Shown here: one piece after another, positions 19,418 to 26,243 of the stretch
Layout of the letters: every line of letters begins with the position of its first letter
How positions within the stretch are numbered: the first letter of the stretch is position 1
DNA from: Eubacteriaceae bacterium
GTDB lineage: Bacteria; Bacillota; Clostridia; Lachnospirales; Lachnospiraceae
Length of the DNA stretch: 64,000 nt
Reading direction: 5' to 3'
Assembly (NCBI GenBank): GCA_902363805.1
Contig: CABJBF010000002.1
Location: forward strand, 62,001 to 126,000
Position numbers and translations under genes: made by a program
Notes under the pieces: model-generated
The model's input: only the letters and a program-made list of their open reading frames with translations
The model's database searches: none
Told to the model about the DNA's origin: nothing

Positions 19418-20464
19418 ATGAAGAACACAGAATTAATAGAAAAGTTATATGAAAACCAAAATTTAGAAGATTGTGAGTTATTGCAACTGATAAATACGAT
19501 AAGTGAAGAGGAAAGAGAGAAACTTTTTTACTATGCAAGAAGGGTGAGGGAGAGAGAATATGGAAATGATGTTTATATCAGGGGACTGATAGAATTTACC
19601 AATGTTTGCAAAAATGACTGTTATTATTGTGGAATACGAAAAAGTAATGATAAAGTAGAAAGATACAGACTTACCTTGGATGAAATATTAGAGTGTGCTA
19701 GAGAAGGATATGCATTAGGATTTAGGACATTTGTTTTACAAGGTGGAGAAGACAGTTATTTTACTAAGGAAAAGATTGGGAGAATAGTTAAATGCATAAA
19801 AAATGAATTTCCTGATTGTGCCATTACTTTGTCGGTAGGTGAAAGAACTTATGATGAGTACGAATATTGGTGGAATATGGGAGCAGATAGGTATTTGCTT
19901 AGACATGAGACTGCAAATGAAGCACATTATAAAAAATTACATCCATATAACATGAGTCTTGAAAATAGAGAAGAATGTTTATACAATCTTAGAAAAATTG
20001 GATATCAGGTAGGGGCAGGATTTATGGTAGGTTCGCCTTACCAGACAACTGATAATTTGGTTGAAGACTTAAGGTTTATGCAGGATTTAAGACCGCATAT
20101 GATTGGAATAGGACCATACTTATCTCATGAAAATACACCATTTAATAATCGAAAAAATGGATCATTGCAACAGACGTTAGTATTACTTGCAATAATCAGA
20201 TTATTATTTCCTAAAGTTTTACTACCGGCTACAACGGCTCTTGGAACGATAGACCCAAATGGAAGAGAATTAGGATTAAAGGCAGGAGCAAATGTTGTAA
20301 TGCCTAATTTGTCTCCTGTAAGAGTTAGAAAAAAATATGAGTTGTATAATAATAAGATTTGTACGGGAGAAGAATCGGCACAGTGTAGAGATTGTCTTAA
20401 TTTAAGGGTGGAATCTACGGGATATCATATAGTAACTGATATTGGAAACAGCAGAATACAATAA
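19418..20464 (+). CDS. hydE: [FeFe]-hydrogenase H-cluster radical SAM maturase HydE
   Basis: 348 residues. HydE is a radical SAM enzyme that helps build the dithiomethylamine-bridged diiron subcluster of [FeFe]-hydrogenase. The cluster motif is Cys64, Cys68 and Cys71 in NVCKNDCYYCGI, with RGLIEFTN just before it and LRHETAN further on, both typical. A C-terminal Cys group (CTGEESAQCRDC) resembles the second, non-essential cluster site of some HydE proteins. The ATG is 14 bases after rpe but has no clear SD. hydF, hydG and hydrogenase genes are not in the window. Confidence 0.92.
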   Translation: MKNTELIEKLYENQNLEDCELLQLINTISEEEREKLFYYARRVREREYGNDVYIRGLIEFTNVCKNDCYYCGIRKSNDKVERYRLTLDEILECAREGYALGFRTFVLQGGEDSYFTKEKIGRIVKCIKNEFPDCAITLSVGERTYDEYEYWWNMGADRYLLRHETANEAHYKKLHPYNMSLENREECLYNLRKIGYQVGAGFMVGSPYQTTDNLVEDLRFMQDLRPHMIGIGPYLSHENTPFNNRKNGSLQQTLVLLAIIRLLFPKVLLPATTALGTIDPNGRELGLKAGANVVMPNLSPVRVRKKYELYNNKICTGEESAQCRDCLNLRVESTGYHIVTDIGNSRIQ

Positions 20465-20474
20465 TTAACTTATA

Positions 20475-20650
20475 TTGCGATGGCTATAAAACTTAAAGAA
20501 AGAGCATTTGTCGCCGTCGGTTCAAATATTCAGAGCATATTCTGGCTGAAAACTCAGTTTTCAAAGTCAGAATATACACTGAATATTTAGAACTGCTACG
20601 AGCGGCAAGCAGCGCGAGCGTTCTTTCGTTAAGTTTTATAGCCATCGCAA
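20475..20650. repeat. Long hairpin repeat, copy A (176 bp)
   Basis: A 21-bp perfect terminal inverted repeat (20475-20495 and 20630-20650) encloses a nested, nearly continuous series of stems: CTTAA/TTAAG with AGAAAG/CTTTC, GCCG/CGGC, GTTC/GAAC, AAATATTCAG/CTGAATATTT, and a GAAAACT/AGTTTTC tip. It lies between the converging ends of hydE and the PHP gene. A second copy at 21522-21700 is almost identical inside. It may serve as a two-way terminator, a MITE-like element or a structured RNA. Confidence 0.9.
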
Positions 20651-20657
20651 ATTTAGT

Positions 20658-21392
20658 TTAATGGTATAATCTGTTTTTGGTATTTTCATTTATATATTCT
20701 TCAAATTTCTTTGTGTCGTAATTGATTATGAGTTTATCAGGAAAGTTTACTTTTTTAATAATTGGTTCGATGCAAGTATAGTTTGCAATGTCATTCATGT
20801 AGTGAGCGTCGCTACCACATATCATAGGTACATCATATTTCATTGACAATTTCATTAGAGTCTCCTGATTTTGTGCTACATTTAAACGGGAAGAACTACG
20901 TAGGGCATTATTGTTGAGTTCTAATAAGGTATGGTATTCTTTAGCTGCTTTTACTACAGCTTCGTAATCTAAAGGGCAATGTCCGTCATCAGGATGACTG
21001 ATTATGTCAATGTCAGGATTTTTTATTGCGTTGATTATTGCAGTAGTATTTTCGTCAATGCTTCCCGGTTTGTAACATTTAAAATGAATTCCCGCTATTC
21101 TTAAATCTAAATGTTTAATATGTTCAGGCTTTAAATCTAAGGTTCCTTTGTAGTCAAGTATATTAATCTCAGCACCAAGCATAAGTTTAACTCCATATTG
21201 CATACGTGGAACTACCTTTATGTTGAAAAAGTAGAATGGATTGCATGCACCAGGAATTCCGGGACCGTGTTCTGTTATGCCTAAAATATCCAAGTTACGA
21301 TTGGATGCTTCTTTAATCATTTCGTTGATTGTACCATAAGCGTGCCCACTGGCTAATGTATGTGTGTGAACATCTAATTTAATTTCTTTCAT
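20658..21392 (-). CDS. PHP-domain phosphatase/phosphoesterase, YcdX-like
   Basis: 244 residues on the minus strand. The PHP fold binds three metals for phosphoester hydrolysis. Visible ligands are DVHTHTLASGHAYGT (His9 and His11 as H-x-H), EHGPGIPG, GAEINI, SHPDDGHCPL and a C-terminal GSDAH. These match the YcdX/YcgB-like subfamily of stand-alone PHP phosphatases rather than HisK or a polymerase domain. GGAG precedes the ATG. The gene has hairpin repeats on both sides and a structured leader, and no functional partner beside it, so the substrate is unknown. Confidence 0.88.
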   Translation of the reverse strand: MKEIKLDVHTHTLASGHAYGTINEMIKEASNRNLDILGITEHGPGIPGACNPFYFFNIKVVPRMQYGVKLMLGAEINILDYKGTLDLKPEHIKHLDLRIAGIHFKCYKPGSIDENTTAIINAIKNPDIDIISHPDDGHCPLDYEAVVKAAKEYHTLLELNNNALRSSSRLNVAQNQETLMKLSMKYDVPMICGSDAHYMNDIANYTCIEPIIKKVNFPDKLIINYDTKKFEEYINENTKNRLYH

Positions 21393-21404
21393 ATAATAAT
21401 CTCC

Positions 21405-21490
21405 TGATAATATGTATTGCCCCCGCCCTTCGGTCGGCGGCTATTCGTCGGAAACATTTATAGAAAATGAACTTCGTTCATTTTGTTTCC
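21405..21490 (-). promoter_or_regulatory. Structured leader element upstream of the PHP gene (copy 2 of 3)
   Basis: Read on the minus strand, an outer stem GGAAAC/GTTTCC (21485-21490 with 21450-21455) encloses a perfect AAAATGAAC/GTTCATTTT hairpin with a GAA loop. This is followed by a GCC/GGC-type hairpin, then CAATACATATTAT and the SD of the PHP gene. The sequence matches the fmt leader at 10881-10958 closely and the leader at 47971-48073 more loosely. It is not a riboswitch class I recognise. Confidence 0.65.
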
Positions 21491-21521
21491 TCCTTTATAC
21501 AATATAATTAATTTGTTTTTA

Positions 21522-21700
21522 TTTGGGATGAATGTAAAACTTAAAAGAAAGAGCATTTGTCGCCGTCGGTTCAAATATTCAGTGCATATTCTGGCTGAAA
21601 ACGCAGTTTTCAAAGTCAGAATATGTGCTGAATATTTAGAACTGCTACGAGCGGCAAGCAGCGCGAGCGTTCTTTCGTTAAGTTTTACAGTCATCCTAAA
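21522..21700. repeat. Long hairpin repeat, copy B (179 bp)
   Basis: Terminal arms 21522-21543 and 21679-21700 pair over 22 bp with one G-T wobble and one mismatch. The inner ~135 bp is nearly identical to copy A at 20475-20650 and in the same orientation. The terminal arms differ between copies at four positions; at three of them both strands changed, so pairing is kept. It lies upstream of the PHP leader and before the ychF terminator. Open frames crossing it on both strands are by-products of the palindrome. Confidence 0.9.
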
Positions 21701-21742
21701 TTGAAAGATAAATAAAGATTCAATTGCTATTATTTATATAAA

Positions 21743-21775
21743 AATAAGACCATCTGATAAACAAATGGTCTTATT
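21743..21775 (-). terminator. Intrinsic terminator of ychF
   Basis: AATAAGACCAT and ATGGTCTTATT form an 11-bp stem with an 11-base loop. Read on the minus strand it is followed by TTTTATATAAAT, giving the U-rich tail. It is seven bases past the ychF stop. Confidence 0.85.
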
Positions 21776-21782
21776 GATAATG

Positions 21783-22880
21783 CTATACATTAAATCTGAA
21801 AAGAATTACATCTCCATCTTTTACAATATAGTCTTTTCCTTCAAGGCCTACAAGACCTTTTTCTTTTGCTTTTGAATAAGAACCGCAGTCAAGCAAATCC
21901 TGATAATTTACAACTTCGGCTTTGATAAATCCACGTTCAAAATCAGTGTGAATTTTGCCGGCAGCCTGTGGAGCTTTTGTACCTTTCTTGATTGTCCATG
22001 CTCTTGTTTCATCTTCACCTGATGTTAAATAACTGATGAGACCAAGAAGAGAATAACTTGCTTTGATTAGTTTATCAAGACCTGATTCCTTTAATCCTAA
22101 GTCTTCAAGGAACATTTGCTTTTCGTCATCATCTAATTCAGAAATTTCCTGTTCGATTTCAGCACTGATTACAAAAACTTCGCAATTGTTCTCAGCAGCA
22201 AACTTTCTTACAGCAGCAACGTGTTCGTTAGAAGCACCGTCATCAGCTAAATCATCTTCAGAAACATTTGCAGCAAAGATAACAGGTTTGTATGTTAAAA
22301 GATTATATTCTTTAATCCATGCCTGTTCATCTTCATCATCAGTATCAAATCCGATTGCAAGATTTCCTGCTTCAAGATAAGCTTTTAATCTCTGTAAGAA
22401 ATCAAGTTCTTTAGCTAAAGTCTTATCATTTCTTGCACCTCTTGTCGTCTTAGCGATACGACGTTCCAAAATTTCTGCATCAGATAAGATTAATTCAAGA
22501 TTAATAGTTTCAATATCTCTTAAAGGATTAATGTTTCCGTCTACATGGATAACATTTGTGTCCTCAAAACATCTTACAACATGTACGATTGCGTCAACCT
22601 CACGGATATTGGCAAGGAACTGGTTCCCAAGACCTTCACCTTTAGAAGCACCCTTTACTAATCCTGCTATGTCAACAAATTCAATAACTGCAGGTGTTAC
22701 TTTAGCTGAGTTGTATAAAGCAGCTAACTTGTTAAGTCTCTCATCAGGGACTGCAACAACACCAACGTTAGGGTCGATAGTACAGAAAGGATAATTTGCT
22801 GATTCTGCACCGGCCTTTGTTAATGAATTAAATAAAGTACTTTTGCCTACATTTGGTAAGCCTACAATACCTAACTTCAT
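21783..22880 (-). CDS. ychF: Redox-regulated ATPase/GTPase YchF
   Basis: 365 residues on the minus strand. An Obg-family P-loop protein that prefers ATP and binds ribosomes; linked to translation and oxidative stress responses in other bacteria. Seen are G1 GLPNVGKSTLFN (about 7-18), PFCTIDPNVG (switch I), FVDIAGLVKGASKGEGLG (G3 region) and a C-terminal TGS-like domain (ARGF-type IHTDFERGFIKAEV, then LVGLEGKDYIVKDGDVI). GGAGGATTT precedes the ATG. Length and motifs are normal. Confidence 0.96.
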   Translation of the reverse strand: MKLGIVGLPNVGKSTLFNSLTKAGAESANYPFCTIDPNVGVVAVPDERLNKLAALYNSAKVTPAVIEFVDIAGLVKGASKGEGLGNQFLANIREVDAIVHVVRCFEDTNVIHVDGNINPLRDIETINLELILSDAEILERRIAKTTRGARNDKTLAKELDFLQRLKAYLEAGNLAIGFDTDDEDEQAWIKEYNLLTYKPVIFAANVSEDDLADDGASNEHVAAVRKFAAENNCEVFVISAEIEQEISELDDDEKQMFLEDLGLKESGLDKLIKASYSLLGLISYLTSGEDETRAWTIKKGTKAPQAAGKIHTDFERGFIKAEVVNYQDLLDCGSYSKAKEKGLVGLEGKDYIVKDGDVILFRFNV

Positions 22881-23120
22881 ATGAAATCCTCCGTTTCTTT
22901 GGTATTACCACATCATAGTTTAGCATACTTTTATAAATTTGAAAATAAGAATAAATGCAGTTAAAACAAAGAAGGCAAAAGAGCGGTAAACATTGACATT
23001 AAATATTGTCAAAGATATAATCGGAGAAGACAAAAAAGCCTAGATTAAAAATTAAGAAAATGATATTAATTAATAGGAAAATAGCAATAAGAAGATAAAA
23101 AGAATAAGAAGGAAAGTTAT

Positions 23121-24041
23121 ATGAATAGTATTTTAGCAACCAGCATTGAATTTGCCAATTTGGGAATAAAACTTAATAATGTTGGAAAAAGTATTTCGAT
23201 ATTTGGAGTTGATATTGCTTATTATGGAATGATAATAGCAACAGGTATGATATTAGGAATAATTGTTACGTGTGCAGAAGCAAAGAGAACAGGACAGGAT
23301 CCAAATGACTATATTGATTTCGCAATATATGCAATTATATTTAGCGTTATTGGAGCAAGACTTTATTATGTAATATTCAGTTGGGATTATTATAAGAAAA
23401 ATCCGGGACAGATATTAAATATAAGAGGTGGAGGACTTGCAATATATGGTGGAATAATTGCAGCAATAATTACGTGTTTTGTATATACGAGAATTAAAAA
23501 AATGTCAATGCCAAGAGTAATGGACACGGCAGTGTTAGGATTAATACTTGGACAGATACTTGGAAGATGGGGTAATTTCTTTAACAGAGAAGCGTTCGGA
23601 GGAGTTGCATCAGGTAAAAATCCATTCGCAATGAAAATATATTTTGACAGTCATTATAGTATAACTCAGGTTCCGGATTCCGTAAGAGAAGGAATGGAGA
23701 AAATGTTTGGCAAAACATTGGAACAGATAGGATATATTCAGGTTCATCCTACATTTTTATATGAATCATGTTGGAATCTGGTACTATTAATTATATTACT
23801 TATATTTAGAGATAAGAAGAAATATAATGGAGAGGTATTTTTGTGGTATATAATCGGGTATGGAACAGGAAGATTCTTTATTGAGGGACTACGTTCTGAC
23901 CAACTTATAATGCCGGTTACAGGATGGCCTGTTTCGCAGGTATTATCTTTAATACTTGTAATAGTAGGAATAGCATTTGCTATTTATATGAGAAATAAAT
24001 TAAAAAAGGATGTTGATGACACATCGGAAATTGAAATATAA
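23121..24041 (+). CDS. lgt: Phosphatidylglycerol--prolipoprotein diacylglyceryl transferase
   Basis: 306 residues, seven-helix membrane enzyme. It attaches diacylglycerol to the Cys of lipoprotein lipoboxes, such as the small lipoprotein at 62734. The Lgt signature GRWGNFFNREAFGG is present (about 150-163), as are GARLYYVIF, RGGGLAIYGG and the C-terminal GTGRFFIEGLRSD with its conserved Arg and Glu. AAGGAAAG precedes the ATG. It stands alone, with a terminator at 24062-24095. Confidence 0.95.
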   Translation: MNSILATSIEFANLGIKLNNVGKSISIFGVDIAYYGMIIATGMILGIIVTCAEAKRTGQDPNDYIDFAIYAIIFSVIGARLYYVIFSWDYYKKNPGQILNIRGGGLAIYGGIIAAIITCFVYTRIKKMSMPRVMDTAVLGLILGQILGRWGNFFNREAFGGVASGKNPFAMKIYFDSHYSITQVPDSVREGMEKMFGKTLEQIGYIQVHPTFLYESCWNLVLLIILLIFRDKKKYNGEVFLWYIIGYGTGRFFIEGLRSDQLIMPVTGWPVSQVLSLILVIVGIAFAIYMRNKLKKDVDDTSEIEI

Positions 24042-24061
24042 AAGTGAATAGTAATTATTTT

Positions 24062-24095
24062 AAAAAGCTTCGTCTTATTTTAGGCGAAGCTTTTT
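24062..24095 (+). terminator. Intrinsic terminator of lgt
   Basis: AAAAAGCTTCG (24062-24072) pairs with CGAAGCTTTTT (24085-24095), and two further pairs close the stem over a short loop. The right arm merges into a T5 tract. It lies 20 bases after the lgt stop. Confidence 0.88.
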
Positions 24096-24104
24096 ATTTA
24101 CACG

Positions 24105-24185
24105 AGCAACGAGCCAAAGTCCATGCTTGCGTGATACCTTGGCGACTGCCGCGATAACTTGAGAAACTCGCAAGCGTGTTTCTCA
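24105..24185. other. GC-richer structured intergenic element with complementary loops
   Basis: Hairpin 1 is GCCAA (24113-24117) with TTGGC (24139-24143). Hairpin 2 is TGAGAAAC (24160-24167) with GTTTCTCA (24178-24185). The loop of hairpin 1 contains GCTTGCG (24125-24131), the exact complement of CGCAAGC (24169-24175) in the loop of hairpin 2, so a kissing pair is possible. The element is visibly richer in G and C than its surroundings. It ends before the mraZ promoter, so it is not in that transcript. Confidence 0.55.
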
Positions 24186-24244
24186 TAGTTTGTATAAGAA
24201 AACTAATTTGTAAGAAATGTATGGCAAATACAGCAAAAAAAGTA

Positions 24245-24273
24245 TTGCAGAAAGCCCATATTTGTACTAAAAT
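24245..24273 (+). promoter_or_regulatory. Sigma-A promoter of the mraZ division cluster
   Basis: TTGCAG (24245-24250), a 17-base spacer, then TAAAAT (24268-24273). Transcription would start near 24280, just before the MraZ boxes. Confidence 0.7.
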
Positions 24274-24280
24274 AGCCTTA

Positions 24281-24320
24281 TGAGTGGCACAAAGTGGAGA
24301 AAAGTGGTTAAAAGTGGTTA
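24281..24320 (+). promoter_or_regulatory. MraZ operator: tandem 10-bp AAAGTGG boxes
   Basis: Three exact boxes of AAAGTGG plus three bases start at 24291, 24301 and 24311, with a degenerate fourth (TGAGTGGCAC) at 24281. A 10-bp spacing puts them on one face of the helix. MraZ proteins are known to bind GTG-containing tandem repeats before their own gene (AAAGTG-type in Mycoplasma, TGGG-type in E. coli). Position downstream of the promoter fits autoregulation. Confidence 0.9.
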
Positions 24321-24357
24321 AAAATTAGCAAAAAACCATAAAAAGTAGGTGATTTCA

Positions 24358-24783
24358 ATGTTAATGGGACAATACAATCAAAAAGTTGATACAAAAGGTA
24401 GAGCAATTGTCCCTGCCAAGTTTAGAGAAGAACTTGGGGAGAAGTTTGTAATTACCAAAGGATTAGACCAGTGTATATTCGGGTTTACAGAAAGTGAATG
24501 GAATATATTAGCTGAAAAAATTGGGTCACTATCATTAACAGACAAAAATGTCCGTAAATTTGTTAGATTTTTCCTCGCGGGGGCAGCAACCCTTGAGACT
24601 GATAAACAGGGAAGAGTTTTAATACCTGCAGAATTAAGGGCATATGCCTCACTTGAAAAAGATATAGTATGGGTAGGCGCAGGAAAAAGAATAGAAATCT
24701 GGAATCCAGATAAATGGGCAGAAAATACAGAATATGATGACATGGATGAAATTGCAGAGCACATGTCAGAACTTGGAATATAG
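24358..24783 (+). CDS. mraZ: Transcriptional regulator MraZ
   Basis: 141 residues from the ATG at 24358, which has AGGTGA six bases upstream and gives the family start 'MLMGQYNQKVDTKGR'; a GTG nine bases earlier overlaps that SD. MraZ has two AbrB-like halves, each with the DxKGR motif: DTKGRAIVPAKFRE and DKQGRVLIPAELR. It forms a ring that binds tandem repeats upstream of the division and cell-wall cluster and adjusts its expression. The matching boxes are at 24281-24320. It leads rsmH and the following genes. Confidence 0.96.
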   Translation: MLMGQYNQKVDTKGRAIVPAKFREELGEKFVITKGLDQCIFGFTESEWNILAEKIGSLSLTDKNVRKFVRFFLAGAATLETDKQGRVLIPAELRAYASLEKDIVWVGAGKRIEIWNPDKWAENTEYDDMDEIAEHMSELGI

Positions 24784-24813
24784 AATATAAAACAATTAGA
24801 AAAGAGGGGTCAT

Positions 24814-25749
24814 ATGGATTTCAAACATGTGTCAGTACTTTTAGAAGAAACCATTGATGGCTTAGATATAAAACCAGACGGAATATATGTAGATGGAACA
24901 TTAGGCGGAGGCGGACATGCATATGAAGTATGCAAGCGTCTGTCGAATAAAGGTAGATTCATAGGAATTGATCAGGATGGAGAAGCCTTAGAAGCAGCAA
25001 GAAAAAGATTAAGTGAATTTGAAGACAAGACATCATTAGTAAGAAGCAACTATTGTGAGATAGACACAATACTTAAGGATTTGAATGTAGAAAAAGTTGA
25101 TGGAATCGTATTGGATTTAGGCGTTTCTTCATATCAAATTGATAATTTGGAAAGAGGATTTTCTTACAAATCAGATGCTCCACTTGATATGAGAATGGAC
25201 ACAAGACAAAGCAGAACAGCAAGCAGTGTTGTTAATGAATACAGCGAGATGGAACTTTACAGAATAATCAGAGATTATGGTGAAGACAAATTTGCAAAGA
25301 ATATTGCAAAGCATATCGTAAAAGCGAGAGAAGAAAAGAAAATCGAAACAACAAAAGAATTAAGTGACATTATAAAGGGTGCGATACCTATGAAAGTACA
25401 GAGTAAAGGTGGACATCCTGCAAAGAAGACATTTCAGGCAATAAGAATTGAAGTAAACAGAGAATTAGAAGTGTTGAGTCAGTCGCTAGATACAATGATT
25501 GATCATTTAAAACCGGGTGGAAGAATTTGTATAATAACGTTCCACTCATTAGAAGACAGAATAGTAAAAGTTAAATTTAAGGAAAATGAAAATCCTTGTA
25601 CATGCCCACCTAATTTTCCGGTGTGCGTTTGCGGAAAAGTATCAAAAGGAAAGGTTATTACAAGGAAGCCTATAATCCCTTCTGAAGAGGAGATTGAGGT
25701 AAATAAGAGAGCAAAAAGCTCAAAACTAAGAATATTTGAAAGGCGATAG
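24814..25749 (+). CDS. rsmH: 16S rRNA m4C1402 methyltransferase RsmH
   Basis: 311 residues. SAM-dependent N4-methyltransferase acting on C1402 of 16S rRNA, almost always second in the mraZ cluster. Signature pieces are [13 protein letters not shown] near the start, [12 protein letters not shown] (SAM loop), [26 protein letters not shown] and [16 protein letters not shown] precedes the ATG. The gene ends two bases before the next start. Confidence 0.97.
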   Translation: MDFKHVSVLLEETIDGLDIKPDGIYVDGTLGGGGHAYEVCKRLSNKGRFIGIDQDGEALEAARKRLSEFEDKTSLVRSNYCEIDTILKDLNVEKVDGIVLDLGVSSYQIDNLERGFSYKSDAPLDMRMDTRQSRTASSVVNEYSEMELYRIIRDYGEDKFAKNIAKHIVKAREEKKIETTKELSDIIKGAIPMKVQSKGGHPAKKTFQAIRIEVNRELEVLSQSLDTMIDHLKPGGRICIITFHSLEDRIVKVKFKENENPCTCPPNFPVCVCGKVSKGKVITRKPIIPSEEEIEVNKRAKSSKLRIFERR

Positions 25750-25751
25750 CA

Positions 25752-26237
25752 ATGAAACAGGAAAAAAGGGAGTACGGATATCGTAGTAATGCATATATAG
25801 ACGGAAATACAGTTAGAAAAGAAGAAATAGTTCCAGAGAGAACAAGACGAGTATATAAAGATGGAAAAAGAGTATATGAGTCAGAAAGACAAATAAGAGA
25901 AAGGGAAAGAGCATTACATATGAATGGTTCATATGTATTTTTCCTTACAGGAGTATTTGCGGTATGTCTTGCAATGTGCTTTGGATATTTATATGTACAG
26001 TCAGAAATTTCTCAAACAAGAAGTGAAATTTCAAAATTAAAAACAGACATTAGCACAGTAGCTTCACAAAATGACTCATTAAATTATTCTATAAACAGTT
26101 GTATGGATACAAACAACATTTATAAAAAGGCAACACAGGAAATGGGTATGACTCAGGCTACAGATGAGCAGATAGTTTTCTACAAATCAAGCGATAGCGG
26201 TTATACCGTGCAGTATGGAGATATTCCGAAAGAATAA
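25752..26237 (+). CDS. ftsL: FtsL-like cell division protein
   Basis: 161 residues. Position between rsmH and the PBP gene, a basic cytoplasmic N-terminus (about 1-55), one transmembrane helix (about 60-82) and a short outside coiled-coil (about 84-125, repeated S-E-I-S/L-K pattern) match FtsL. FtsL joins DivIB and DivIC in the septal complex that activates FtsW and PBP2B. Sequence identity in this family is low, so the call rests on layout and context. The end is polar and unstructured. Confidence 0.75.
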   Translation: MKQEKREYGYRSNAYIDGNTVRKEEIVPERTRRVYKDGKRVYESERQIRERERALHMNGSYVFFLTGVFAVCLAMCFGYLYVQSEISQTRSEISKLKTDISTVASQNDSLNYSINSCMDTNNIYKKATQEMGMTQATDEQIVFYKSSDSGYTVQYGDIPKE

Positions 26238-26243
26238 AAGATT

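Noticed and set aside
21458..21704. Overlapping open frames on both strands (73 and 78 codons)
   Set aside because: They cross hairpin repeat B, share palindromic codons on both strands, and have no family match.
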